Assembly: GCA_965221755.1 (NCBI GenBank)
Contig: OZ244921.1
Span: 2,108,001 to 2,172,000, forward strand
Direction: 5' to 3'
DNA from: Azophilus sp965221755
GTDB taxonomy: Bacteria; Pseudomonadota; Gammaproteobacteria; Pseudomonadales; Azotimanducaceae
DNA: 64,000 bases
Shown here piece by piece: positions 19,031 to 27,885 of the stretch. The notes below the pieces were generated by a model. That model ran no database searches and had not been told where the DNA came from. It worked only from the letters and a program-made list of their open reading frames with translations. The translations under genes and the position numbers were made by a program. Each line of letters starts with the position of its first letter. Positions within the stretch are counted from its first letter, which is position 1.

Positions 19031-21981
19031 TGGCCACCTTCAAGACCCGCGCCCGCACCCTCGACATGCTGGGCAGGCAGCAGATCGCCGGCATCCCGAC
19101 GGCGATCAGCGAACTGTTCAAGAACGCGCACGACGCCTACGCGGATCGTGTCGAGATCGACTACTACCGTTCCGACGGCCTGTTCGTCCTCCGCGACGAT
19201 GGCGTTGGGATGAGTCACGACGACTTCAAGAGCCGCTGGCTAACCATCGGCACGGAGAGCAAGTTCGATCCCAATCGGCCGCCTCCCCGTGATCCAGATA
19301 AACAAGTGCGCCCCATGCTTGGCGAGAAGGGCATCGGCAGGCTGGCGATTGCTACCATCGGCCCACAGCTTCTGGTGCTGACTCGCGCCAAGACCGCCTC
19401 CGGAGCTTCCGATCTCACTGCGGCGTTCCTCAATTGGGGGATATTCGAGTGGCCGGGGATCGATTTGGAGGACATCGACGTTCCCCTGCGATCATTTCCG
19501 GCCGGTACGCTGCCGTCTGTCCAGGATGTGGCTGACATGGTGGGTCAGTTTCGCGATTGCGCCAACCAACTCGGTCGTCAGGTCGATTCGCAACTCTTGG
19601 ATCGCCTGATCTGCGAGTTGGATCGATTCGATGTCGATCCCCAAGACATCGACTCTTACCTTGAGTCACCGTCGCTCCGCAACAACAGTAGCGGAACGCA
19701 TTTCATCATTCGGCCAGCATCGGTGCTGCTGACGGACGACATCGACGGCGACTCCACGGCGAGCAAGGCAGCCGCGCTGAAGAAAGCAACTCCCTTGAAA
19801 AAGGCCCTGCTCGGATTCAGCAACACCATGACGCCGCACTCGCAAACCTTGATCCACACGGCATTCCGGGATCACACGACGGACGAATTGGTCGATGACC
19901 TGATTGGCGAGGACGAGTTCTTTACGCCGGATGAGTTTCGAAGCGCCGATCACCGGATTCGCGGTGAGTTCGATGAGTTTGGGCAGTTCCGAGGCAAGAT
20001 ATCGATCTATGGTGAGCCGATTGCGGATCACGTCATCCCTTGGGGTGGTGGGCGCGGTTTGAACACCAGCTGCGGCCCTTTCTCAATCGATTTCGCCGCC
20101 TTTGAGGGCGAGAGCAGGCACTCGACCATCCCACATGAAAAGCATACGAGACTGGCGCGCAAGGCCGATGAGCTCGGCGGGCTCTACATCTACCGGAACG
20201 GCATCCGTATCTTGCCCTACGGCGACACGGACTACGACTGGCTGGACATTGAGTTCCGACGCACCAAGAGCGCCTACTATTACTACTTTTCCCATCGCAA
20301 AATGTTCGGGGCGGTCGAGATCGACGCGGACAGGAATGGGAATCTACGGGAAAAAGCTGGGCGAGAGGGCTTTCAGGAGAACAAGGCGTATCGTCAATTT
20401 CGGTCGATCCTGCAGAATTTCCTTCTTCAAGTGGCGGCGGATTTCTTCCGAAGCGACGGAGTGCAGGCGGAAGCTTTCGATTCCCGGAAAGCTGAACTCT
20501 CGCGAGAGGACGAGGTGCGGAAACGGCGGGAGAAGCAGGTGTCGTCGAGAAAGCGCAAGTTCCAGGACGATCTCGATACGTTTTTCGACAAGCTCAGCAA
20601 AAACGCGCCACAGGAGGAGGCGCTGGCGCTAACGGAGCAGGTCGAAACGGAGTTGCAATCGGCCGGCAATATCCCTGACAGTCAGCTTGCGGCCAGCAGA
20701 GTTCTGGAGCTTGAGCGGCGGGCGCAGGCGGATGTCAGAACGCTGGAGGCCAGCTATCGCGTCTCGCGTCCGCGCGTCGGCTTGAGCAGGGCCATGCTCC
20801 GTGACTGGAGTGTTTACAACACGGAGTTCGCCTCGCTTCAGGAATGGGTGTTCAAACCGGCGCGCGAATTGATTGATGACCTGATCGGCGCGGAGGCTAG
20901 GAAAGCGGAGTTGTTGCTAGATCGCCATGTTCGTACCGAAGCGACCTTGGACGACTTGGCGCAGCAAGCTCAAAGGGCCGCTAGGCATTCGGGTCGGGAG
21001 GTGCGCGAAGAGGCTGATAAGGTTGTCAGGGAAACGCGGGAACTGGCAGGCCGGTCGCTCAGAACCGTCGAATCGGAACTGCGCGCGGTGCTGAGCGAGG
21101 TTCAACGGATCAACCTCGCGGACATGCCCGACGAGCGTTTTGTCGAGACGAGGGATGCGCTCGAGACCAGGATCTTGACGGTCACCGAGGAGCAACGCGC
21201 GTTGCTTGATTCGGTCTTGGAGCAGCTTCAGGCCATTGATTTATCCGGCGAGAATTCGGCGGCGGAGCAGTTGATGGCATTCGAGCAGCGCAACTTGGTA
21301 CTGGAGGAGGAAGCCGAGGCCGATGCGCAGTTGGCCCAGTTGGGCATGGCGATTGAAATCATCAACCACGAGTTTTCGGCCACCATCCGTGCCGTTCGGA
21401 ATGGCCTGCGCCGATTGAAGGCATGGGCGGATGCGAACGAGGGCCTGCGGGAGTTGCATGACAGCATCCGTTCCAGTTTCGATCACTTGGACGGGTATCT
21501 GACGCTATTCACGCCCCTGCAGCGTCGTCTCTATCGGAAACCCGTGGGGATCCGTGGTTCCGAAGTCCGCGATTTCCTGGAGGAGTTGTTCCGGGTGCGC
21601 CTAAAGCGCCACGAGGTGACGCTGACGACGACAAGAGCCTTCGCCAACTCCAGGGTCGTTGGCTTCCCGTCGAGCTTCTACCCTGTCTTTGTGAACCTCT
21701 TGGACAACGCCATCTTCTGGCTGTCGCAGCAAAATCCGCAACGCGAGCGGCGCATCAAGCTTGATGCGCGAGGCGGGACGTTGCTGGTCTCAGACACCGG
21801 GCCGGGAGTTGATGTCCGCGATCGGGAGGCCATTTTCGAGTTTGGCTTCACCAGAAAGCCCGGCGGTCGTGGGATGGGGTTGCACATCGGCCGGGAAAGC
21901 CTGCGCCGGGTGGGATTCGATTTGCGGCTAGAAGGGGACGGCGGCGCGACCTTTGGTATCGTGCCCCCGGACGAGAAATAG
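19030..21981 (+). CDS. double-GHKL protein: MutL/MORC-like ATPase with histidine-kinase-like C-terminus
   Basis: The 983-residue protein has two ATP-binding GHKL modules. The first, near the N-terminus, shows SELFKNAHDAYA (Glu28, Asn32), RDDGVGM (Asp57), GTESK and LGEKGIGRLAI (about 97-106), the MutL/MORC/Hsp90-like pattern. The middle, about 470-780, is charged and probably coiled coil. The second resembles a histidine kinase: IEIINHEFSATIRAVRNGL (His780 as candidate phospho-acceptor), VNLLDNAIFW (N box, 888-897), VSDTGPGV (G1) and GFTRKPGGRGMGLHIG (G2). No transmembrane segment or sensor domain is seen, so it is cytoplasmic. It is sandwiched between an m5C methyltransferase and a receiver protein. 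Confidence 0.88.
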   Translation: MATFKTRARTLDMLGRQQIAGIPTAISELFKNAHDAYADRVEIDYYRSDGLFVLRDDGVGMSHDDFKSRWLTIGTESKFDPNRPPPRDPDKQVRPMLGEKGIGRLAIATIGPQLLVLTRAKTASGASDLTAAFLNWGIFEWPGIDLEDIDVPLRSFPAGTLPSVQDVADMVGQFRDCANQLGRQVDSQLLDRLICELDRFDVDPQDIDSYLESPSLRNNSSGTHFIIRPASVLLTDDIDGDSTASKAAALKKATPLKKALLGFSNTMTPHSQTLIHTAFRDHTTDELVDDLIGEDEFFTPDEFRSADHRIRGEFDEFGQFRGKISIYGEPIADHVIPWGGGRGLNTSCGPFSIDFAAFEGESRHSTIPHEKHTRLARKADELGGLYIYRNGIRILPYGDTDYDWLDIEFRRTKSAYYYYFSHRKMFGAVEIDADRNGNLREKAGREGFQENKAYRQFRSILQNFLLQVAADFFRSDGVQAEAFDSRKAELSREDEVRKRREKQVSSRKRKFQDDLDTFFDKLSKNAPQEEALALTEQVETELQSAGNIPDSQLAASRVLELERRAQADVRTLEASYRVSRPRVGLSRAMLRDWSVYNTEFASLQEWVFKPARELIDDLIGAEARKAELLLDRHVRTEATLDDLAQQAQRAARHSGREVREEADKVVRETRELAGRSLRTVESELRAVLSEVQRINLADMPDERFVETRDALETRILTVTEEQRALLDSVLEQLQAIDLSGENSAAEQLMAFEQRNLVLEEEAEADAQLAQLGMAIEIINHEFSATIRAVRNGLRRLKAWADANEGLRELHDSIRSSFDHLDGYLTLFTPLQRRLYRKPVGIRGSEVRDFLEELFRVRLKRHEVTLTTTRAFANSRVVGFPSSFYPVFVNLLDNAIFWLSQQNPQRERRIKLDARGGTLLVSDTGPGVDVRDREAIFEFGFTRKPGGRGMGLHIGRESLRRVGFDLRLEGDGGATFGIVPPDEK

Positions 21982-21992
21982 GAAAGGGTCGG

Positions 21993-23303
21993 ATGGTATT
22001 GGCGAAAGAGGAACGGGGGCGCGAACTCGCGCAGCGATTTCTTCGGACGGCTGTCGTCGTTGATGACAAGGCTGAGATGATCTCGGAGGATTTGCCTACA
22101 CAAGTTGTGGCGCCAGACCGCCGGACACGGGTGTCGAGTAGAGGGGTCTCCGATAGCGTAGCCCGCCGTTCGAAACATGCCTTGGATGCGCGATCGGTGA
22201 TCGGCTCGTTCTCGGAATTGGGCGTGATCTGTGGTGTGGTTGGACCCGAGCCGTCGGCGCGGGAGGTGATACGACAGGCCGATATTGTCGTTCTGGACTG
22301 GATTCTGAAGAAAGAAAACCCCCGTTACACATTGGAGCTTTTGGGCGACCTTCTGGCTGGCAAGGATGATCGCAACGCGCTTCGGCTTGTCGCGATCTAT
22401 ACGGGCGAAGCGCGTCTTGACGATATAGCGCGGAAGGTTATGTGTGAACTACAGCGCATGGAACTTGATCCTCAAGAGAATGATATGCCGAAGTCGATCC
22501 CTTACCGACACGGTCGTGTCGTTCTATATGCAAAGTCCAGTGTGAACTTAGCTCGGCCGCTTGAGGAACGAGGCGTTGCCGCAGAAGATCTGCCAGGCAG
22601 GCTGCTGGACGACTTCACAGACATGACTGCGGGGTTGCTTCCCAGCATTGCGCTCACGTCATTGACGGCGGTGCGGGAAAGTGAGCACAAGGTTCTCGAT
22701 CAGTTCCGTGCTGAATTGGATCCCGCGTTTCTGGCCCACCGGGCATGTCTTGCAGAGCCTGGAGAGGCAGAAGGCCAGATGGTGAACCATGTAGCCGAGG
22801 AATTGCGGGGGCTCATGGATAGTGCGGTTGCGAATTACTCTCCCGCAGACGCGGGAGCTGTGGAGAGGTGGCTGCGAGACAAGTTCCAGCGGGGTACGCA
22901 GGTTCGATTTGGTGAAAGGGAGCTTGGCTTGGAGCAAACGGTCAAGTTGGCAAACGACGGATTGAAGTCAAGTGATTTAAGAGACAAGGACTTCAAGAAA
23001 CTGTGCAGCGGCTTCCATGGTAGTGAAGTGGAGGACCTTGACGAGCGATTGGCTTGGATCATGAGTTTTCGAACCGTATTCAACGCGCCGCCACCGACGT
23101 TGTGGCTTGGCACGGTGGTCTCACGGGTATCAGATATCGAAGAGCAGTGCCTACTTTTAGATGGGTTCGCGCAGGGCCCAGGAGAGCGCCTTGACCACCA
23201 TGTCGTCGCGGTCGGCCACCAGCTGTTCGGCCACCATCAGGGTGCGGTGCGCATCGCCGGTCCGGCCTCGGCTGCGCACGTTGAGGGCAGTGGTCGCCAC
23301 TAG
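21993..23303 (+). CDS. receiver-domain protein, 3' end probably truncated and chimeric
   Basis: The N-terminal 140 residues form a receiver-like domain: TAVVVDDKAE (acidic pair Asp24-Asp25), ADIVVLDWIL (Asp102 as phospho-acceptor), LVAIYTGE (Thr137) and a later LYAKSS that could give the conserved Lys. The rest is helical, with no DNA-binding motif I recognise. It lies 11 bp after the double-GHKL gene and is its likely phospho-partner. From about 23160 on, the frame runs antisense through alkD-derived sequence, so the last roughly 45 residues look foreign. The true C-terminus was probably lost at that junction. Confidence 0.8.
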   Translation: MVLAKEERGRELAQRFLRTAVVVDDKAEMISEDLPTQVVAPDRRTRVSSRGVSDSVARRSKHALDARSVIGSFSELGVICGVVGPEPSAREVIRQADIVVLDWILKKENPRYTLELLGDLLAGKDDRNALRLVAIYTGEARLDDIARKVMCELQRMELDPQENDMPKSIPYRHGRVVLYAKSSVNLARPLEERGVAAEDLPGRLLDDFTDMTAGLLPSIALTSLTAVRESEHKVLDQFRAELDPAFLAHRACLAEPGEAEGQMVNHVAEELRGLMDSAVANYSPADAGAVERWLRDKFQRGTQVRFGERELGLEQTVKLANDGLKSSDLRDKDFKKLCSGFHGSEVEDLDERLAWIMSFRTVFNAPPPTLWLGTVVSRVSDIEEQCLLLDGFAQGPGERLDHHVVAVGHQLFGHHQGAVRIAGPASAAHVEGSGRH

Positions 23304-23660
23304 GGCGGCACGACGCCACCAGCGGTCGTTGCGCTGCGACCAGCTCAGCAGGGCGCTGTCGTCGATCTGGCGCTTCGCCCAGCAGTGGCCGGCGATGTAG
23401 GCGCAGAAGGCGTCCACTTCGCTCTAGGAGGCCATGCCGGCACCAAGCGCCTCAACTTCCGCGAGGTTGAGGGATTCGAGGGTGGCGGGGTGGTGATGGA
23501 TGAGTTCGTAGGCGAGCCAGCGGCGGTCGTTGTCGATCAGCACGGTGGCGACGGCGAGCACCGTGCTGGGCGCGGCCTCGCGCAAGCGGTTGGAGGCGGC
23601 TTTTCGCAGCAGCCGTAGGCTTGGGGTGTTGGGCGTTGGCAGGGCCTTGATTTCCCCCAT
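23157..23660 (-). pseudogene. DNA alkylation repair (AlkD-like) pseudogene
   Basis: The upstream piece reads LAYELIHHHPATLESL then EALGAGMAS, and is followed in the same frame, after one TAG (23424-23426), by SEVDAFCAYIAGHCWAKRQI, then WWRRAALVATTALNVR and DRDDMVVKALSWALRE. These are HEAT-repeat segments of AlkD-type DNA glycosylases. In intact relatives the stop position is usually Trp. The C-terminal repeats after ALRE are missing where the receiver-protein gene begins on the other strand. The gene therefore carries both a nonsense mutation and a truncation. The N-terminal boundary is uncertain and open frame continues beyond 23660. Confidence 0.8.
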
Positions 23661-23719
23661 CAGCCTTTCGGCCTCTTGAGCTGACTGGTTCAGTTTCGCA
23701 GCCGCCTTTTGCGCGGCGC

Positions 23720-23725
23720 TATAAT
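23720..23725 (+). promoter_or_regulatory. candidate -10 box, possibly for a leaderless mRNA
   Basis: TATAAT in GGCGCTATAATCGCCGTC ends 7 bp before a GTG codon at 23733. Transcription from this box would begin at or next to that codon, giving an mRNA without a leader. No good -35 is visible at 17 bp. Confidence 0.4.
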
Positions 23726-23732
23726 CGCCGTC

Positions 23733-23891
23733 GTGAGCGACCCGAGTGACAATCCAAGCGAAGGCGAGCCGAGTTCCAAGCCGGGCAGCCCTTGGCGATA
23801 CATCTTCATGTGGACGGCGTTCGGCGTTACGCTAGTGGTCACGGTCGTCATCGTCGTGCAGGCCATCCTGAAGACCACGGGCTTCGACTAG
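23733..23891 (+). CDS. hypothetical small single-pass membrane protein
   Basis: From GTG at 23733 the product has 52 residues: a polar Ser/Pro-rich N-terminus, then one hydrophobic helix (YIFMWTAFGVTLVVTVVIVV), then a short tail ending TTGFD. No family is recognised. A perfect TATAAT box sits directly upstream. The last 60 bp overlap the 3' end of the convergent kinase gene. It could be a chance frame, but promoter, charge pattern and helix length together give moderate support. Confidence 0.45.
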   Translation: MSDPSDNPSEGEPSSKPGSPWRYIFMWTAFGVTLVVTVVIVVQAILKTTGFD

Positions 23892-24920
23892 CCCTTCTGC
23901 CCCGGCGATGAAGGCGGGTTCCGCGGCTTCCAGCGCTTGCAGAAAGCGAAACCGGTCCAGCGCCCGCTGCCGGTTCTCGCCGTGCGCGCCCACCTTGAAG
24001 TAGCGGTCGCCGTCCAGATGGTCGATGAGGTAGCGCAGGCCGATCATGAAGGTGACGTGGCGGGGGGCCGTCACCAAGTCGTCGACGCTGGCCTCGACAT
24101 TGGCCGCGCCTAAGTAGCCGCGGGCCGCTGCCGCAAAGCGCGTCGGCAGCGCTTGGCCACCCAGAGCGGAACGTGCGAGGTCGCCGAAATCCCAAGCCCA
24201 GTGGCCCCACATCACGGTGTCGAGGTCAAGCACGGCGACGACGCTGCCGTCCTCGCCGAACAGGAGGTTGTCGAGGTGGCCGTCGCCGTGGATGGTTGCG
24301 TTGGGTTCCCGAAAGCGCTCTGCCAGATGGCGACGGGCATCGATGAAGTCGATTAATTCCGGCTCGGCGCCCTCGCGGGCGTCGAAGTCGGCAAGGCAGC
24401 GGTCCAACTGCAGGTGGCCGGGTATGGCCGCGTCGAGCCTGGGGCCGGGCAGGTCCCGCAGCCATCGGTGCGTCTGGCCGAGGGCTCGTCCGGCGGCTTG
24501 CGCCTGATGGTCGTTGTCCAGCTGGTTGAGGGAGCGCCCGCTGGCGTAGGACCACAGCCGCCAGACGCTGTTTTCCAGCCGCAGGTGGCTGGCGCCGTCT
24601 CGGGTCGGAATCAGCGTCGGTGTCCAGTTCGGACGCTTAGTGTTGAGATGGGCGGACGCCCGAGCCACGTTGTCCATCAACACGTCCGGTTTCCGGAAAA
24701 CAAAGCGGTTGACCCGCTGCAGCACCCACCGGTTCCTCCCATGGGACGATTGCCGACCGCCTGCCGACTGGCTGGTTGCTCCTGCGGCGTCCCCTTCAAA
24801 GGTGGACCGAAGGCTCGCGCCCTGCGCCAAGTAGCTGTCGTTGATGCGCCCGCTGCCCAAGGGCGATAGGGCGGCCTGCACGCCCCAGCCCTTGGCAAGG
24901 GCGATTTCGGCGCTGGTCAC
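23832..24920 (-). CDS. APH-fold sugar kinase, NahK-like (putative N-acetylhexosamine kinase)
   Basis: The 362-residue protein has aminoglycoside phosphotransferase-fold motifs: ATIHGDGHLDNLLFGEDG (catalytic Asp) and VAVLDLDTVMWGHWAWDFGD (metal-binding Asp), the latter very like N-acetylhexosamine 1-kinases. It is the downstream partner of a GH20 hexosaminidase, with a GTGA overlap: GTG at 24920 shares bases with the hexosaminidase TGA, and GGAGG lies 5 bp before it. This coupling supports phosphorylation of GlcNAc or GalNAc released by that enzyme (inference). No antibiotic-resistance role is suggested. Confidence 0.82.
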   Translation of the reverse strand: MTSAEIALAKGWGVQAALSPLGSGRINDSYLAQGASLRSTFEGDAAGATSQSAGGRQSSHGRNRWVLQRVNRFVFRKPDVLMDNVARASAHLNTKRPNWTPTLIPTRDGASHLRLENSVWRLWSYASGRSLNQLDNDHQAQAAGRALGQTHRWLRDLPGPRLDAAIPGHLQLDRCLADFDAREGAEPELIDFIDARRHLAERFREPNATIHGDGHLDNLLFGEDGSVVAVLDLDTVMWGHWAWDFGDLARSALGGQALPTRFAAAARGYLGAANVEASVDDLVTAPRHVTFMIGLRYLIDHLDGDRYFKVGAHGENRQRALDRFRFLQALEAAEPAFIAGAEGLVEARGLQDGLHDDDDRDH

Positions 24921-26866
24921 CTTGCCTCCAGCCAAGCCAGTGTTGCAGGCGCGATGGCGACGATGTACTCACCGGCGGGTTCACTGGCTTGGGTGATGCG
25001 TTCCCGGGCTTCCGCCTTGCTGAGCCGTCCGTTGGCCGTATCGACGATGCTTTGCAGGATCAGCCTCAGGTTGGCGATCGGCGGCAGCAGTTCAGGGATG
25101 AAGTCCTCCGCCGCGCAAATGTCCAGCAGCCGAACGCATTCGTCGAGCAGCGGTGCGCCCCCTTTGGCCAGCAATTCCCCGAATCGGCGGGCGGCCAGGC
25201 TTTCCGGGAGCAGCGCATCCACCGGACGGTTCAGGAGCGTGTCGGTGCCATAGGGCCTGGACTGCGGCATTTCCCGCCCGCCCATTCGGGCCTCCAAGGC
25301 GGCCTGTCCGAGCAGCCGTCCGTACCATTTGATCGGCTCCAGCATGGCCACGGCAGGCAACTGCCGCTCGTTGACCCCGAATTGCCGCAGCAACGTGCGG
25401 CTGGCGTTTGGCACATCGACGATGCCCGCAGCGGAAAGATGGCTCAAGGACGCTTCCAGCCAGCCGCCGAAATCGTCGGGTGCGGGCTGGTTGGTCCACC
25501 AGCGATCCGCAATCACGGGCAGGCGCGACCAAAGCCGCACCGGCAGCAGCGCCTCGTCCACCAGTTCCGACCACAGGCAGGCTTCGCCGCCCAACACCTT
25601 GCCCGTGCCTGGGGAGCGCGCCGGCTGGCGCCAACCTTGGGTCCATTGCAGGCCTGATGCAACGTGACTGAAACGGGCGTCCGCCAGCAAGGCATCCTCA
25701 AGGGCCAGCAGTTCCCCTTCGGATGCGTCCGGTGCGTAGGCGTGATGCACGTCCGCTGGATAGAACAGGTCCAAGTAGTATCCGGAGGACACCACGCAGT
25801 CATGGCCTGCGGCCAGCGCCCGCCCCCGGGCGGTGGCGCCGCGCCAGCTCTGCGCCACCATCGTGGCCGGCGCTCCGCCGTCGAGCGCTTCGTCCCAGCC
25901 GATGGTCCGCTTGCCGTGCCGGGCGGCGGTGTTGGCGAGAAATGCCCGGAAGTGGGCCTGCAAGGCAACCGGATCCGCTAGGCCGAGACGCGCCATGTAG
26001 GCGGCGATTTCGCTGCTCTCGTTCCACCAAGCCGGATTCACCTCATCCCCGCCGAGGTGGATGAACTGATCGGGAAAGACATCGGCCAGCTCGCCGATCA
26101 GGGTGTCCATCGCGTCCTGGAAGGCGGGATCGATGGGATTGAGCACCGCTTCATGGGGACCGAACCGGCTGCTCGGCGGCACGGGGGCGCGCCGCGGCCC
26201 CCATTCGGGATGGGCGCGCAGCCAACTGGCCGCATGGCCGGGCACGTCGAGTTCGGGGATGACTCGAATGCCGCGGTCGGCTGCCGCCGTCACCAGCGCG
26301 CGCAACTCGCTGCGGCCGTAGCTCTCGGCGCTGGCCAGCTTGGGGTAGGCGCGGCTCTGGAAGCGGAAGCCCTGATCGTCGGTCAGGTGCAGGTGCAGCA
26401 CGTTGAGCTTGCACAGCGCCATCGCGTCCAAGGTGGCCAGCAGGGCGTCCACGCTCAGGAAGCGCCGGGCCGGATCCAGCATCAGGCCGCGCCAAGGGAA
26501 GCTGGGCGCATCCTCGATGCGTCCCAGTGGAAGGCAGCCGCAGTGGTTGACAAGCTGAACCAGCGTGGTCAGCGCATGGCGGGCGCCGGCCAGGCGCGGG
26601 GCGCTGATGCGCGCGCCATCGTGCGACAGGAGCAGCCGGTAGCTTTCGTCATCATTCAGTGCGGGCGGGGCCTCGCTTTGGTCATCCACTTGAAAGCGGA
26701 CCGGCACCGTCGCCTTGCTCCTCGCCTTGAGCCAGCCGTTGGCCCGGTTAAGCGCGCCGGCGAGCGGCGCGCCGACAGGCCCCCCGCTTTCGAGGCGTCC
26801 GGCCGGCGCCCGCTCGGCGGAGAGCCGCGCCCGTTGCGGCCGCGGCGCAATGAGCAACTCGTTCAT
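24917..26866 (-). CDS. family 20 beta-N-acetylhexosaminidase
   Basis: The 649-residue enzyme has the GH20 barrel: NVLHLHLTDDQGFRFQS, RGIRVIPELDVPGHAASWL and QFIHLGGDEVNPAWW with the catalytic Asp-Glu pair. The N-terminal half contains the usual small alpha/beta domain ending GLMLDPARRFLS. No signal peptide is present, so it likely cleaves terminal N-acetylhexosamine from imported oligosaccharides in the cytoplasm. It is translationally coupled to the NahK-like kinase and divergent from a SIS isomerase, giving a small amino-sugar salvage locus. Confidence 0.93.
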   Translation of the reverse strand: MNELLIAPRPQRARLSAERAPAGRLESGGPVGAPLAGALNRANGWLKARSKATVPVRFQVDDQSEAPPALNDDESYRLLLSHDGARISAPRLAGARHALTTLVQLVNHCGCLPLGRIEDAPSFPWRGLMLDPARRFLSVDALLATLDAMALCKLNVLHLHLTDDQGFRFQSRAYPKLASAESYGRSELRALVTAAADRGIRVIPELDVPGHAASWLRAHPEWGPRRAPVPPSSRFGPHEAVLNPIDPAFQDAMDTLIGELADVFPDQFIHLGGDEVNPAWWNESSEIAAYMARLGLADPVALQAHFRAFLANTAARHGKRTIGWDEALDGGAPATMVAQSWRGATARGRALAAGHDCVVSSGYYLDLFYPADVHHAYAPDASEGELLALEDALLADARFSHVASGLQWTQGWRQPARSPGTGKVLGGEACLWSELVDEALLPVRLWSRLPVIADRWWTNQPAPDDFGGWLEASLSHLSAAGIVDVPNASRTLLRQFGVNERQLPAVAMLEPIKWYGRLLGQAALEARMGGREMPQSRPYGTDTLLNRPVDALLPESLAARRFGELLAKGGAPLLDECVRLLDICAAEDFIPELLPPIANLRLILQSIVDTANGRLSKAEARERITQASEPAGEYIVAIAPATLAWLEAR

Positions 26867-26922
26867 GGCTAAAGCCTATGCCAGCCGGTTGCAATCCTCC
26901 ACTCTCGTGACACCATGGGAAC

Positions 26923-27522
26923 ATGAACGTTCAGGAACGCATGCGCGCCGTGCTGCGGGCGGAGGCTGACGCCATCCGCGCCGTCGCCGTTGGCGATGAG
27001 TTTGTCCAAGCGGTGCGGGCGTTGGCGGATTGCCAAGGCAAGGTGCTGGCCACCGGCATCGGCAAGGCCGGGCACATCGCCCGCAAGTTCGCCGCCACCC
27101 TCTGCTCCACGGCCACGCCGGCCGACTTCATTCATCCAGCGGAGGCGGCCCATGGCGACTTGGGCCTGGTCGGCGCCAATGACCTGATGGTCGCCCTCTC
27201 GACCAGCGGCAAGAGCCGGGAGGTGCTGGAGCTGCTGGAGCTGTCGCGCCACTTGGGCGTCGCCACCGTCATCGGCATCACCTCGCATCCGGATTCGGAA
27301 CTGCGAACGCTCTCCGACCTGATTCTGGACATGGGCGCGATCGATGAGCCCTGCCCCTTGGGGCTGACGCCGAGCGCCAGCACAGCGGTCATGCTGGCCA
27401 TCACCGACGCCTTGGCGCTGGCGCTGCTGGAGGTGAAGGGCGTGACCCGCGAGGACTACGGCCTGCGGCACCATGGCGGCTACCTGGGTCGCCGGGCGCG
27501 CACGGACAACCTGCCGAACTAG
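26923..27522 (+). CDS. SIS-domain sugar phosphate isomerase (KpsF/GutQ-like, no CBS domains)
   Basis: The 199-residue protein is a single SIS domain of the arabinose-5-phosphate isomerase type: VLATGIGKAGHIARKFAATL, FIHPAEAAHGDLGLVGANDL, VALSTSGKSREVLELL and LGLTPSASTAVMLAITDALA. The C-terminus EDYGLRHHGGYLGRRAR matches the end of the catalytic domain in KdsD, but the two CBS domains are absent. Such short forms act on aldose/ketose phosphates. The place next to hexosaminidase and kinase genes (divergent, 56 bp apart) could mean an amino-sugar role instead of Kdo synthesis. Substrate uncertain. Confidence 0.88.
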   Translation: MNVQERMRAVLRAEADAIRAVAVGDEFVQAVRALADCQGKVLATGIGKAGHIARKFAATLCSTATPADFIHPAEAAHGDLGLVGANDLMVALSTSGKSREVLELLELSRHLGVATVIGITSHPDSELRTLSDLILDMGAIDEPCPLGLTPSASTAVMLAITDALALALLEVKGVTREDYGLRHHGGYLGRRARTDNLPN

Positions 27523-27671
27523 CCCAACACCCTATGGATCTCGGTGAGCGCCGTCGGCTTGTTGTCCAGCCTGATTGCGGTCCTCAGCCCCGCCGATCAA
27601 TACGGTTTGGTCGGCTGGCTGCATTGGTCGCCCTTCCCGGCGATCGCTTGATCAACCGATGGGTCCGCGAT

Positions 27672-27766
27672 GTGCGGGCTCAGAAACGCATCGGCACCCG
27701 AACTACGCAACGGCAGCGGAGTTTCGCGTTGGCGAAACTAAACGCACCCGCGAAGCAGGTGCGCGC
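27672..27766 (+). repeat. dispersed palindromic repeat, copy R3
   Basis: Flank GTGCGGGCTCAGAAACGCAT, spacer ACTACGCAACGGCAGC, hairpin GGAGTTTCGC..GCGAAACT and a second hairpin CGCACCCGCGAAGCAGGTGC. It is closest to R2. The surrounding gap 27523-27885 otherwise holds a possible gene scrap around 27540-27650 (a hydrophobic frame without a start) and the hisB promoter region. Confidence 0.78.
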
Positions 27767-27790
27767 AAACGAAGGCGGGCGCTTTTCCGC

Positions 27791-27796
27791 TATAAT
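27791..27796 (+). promoter_or_regulatory. hisB: candidate -10 box upstream of hisB
   Basis: TTTTCCGCTATAATCCGCCG holds a perfect TATAAT 90 bp before the hisB start codon and just after repeat R3. The -35 region is not recognisable. No leader-peptide attenuator with a His run was found between it and the gene. Confidence 0.45.
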
Positions 27797-27885
27797 CCGC
27801 CGCCATGGCGCGCGGGGATGAACTCTGTGCGATCACCGAAGGGCAACCCAACCCGCAAGCCGCATCCCCGCTGCTGGCCAGCTCC

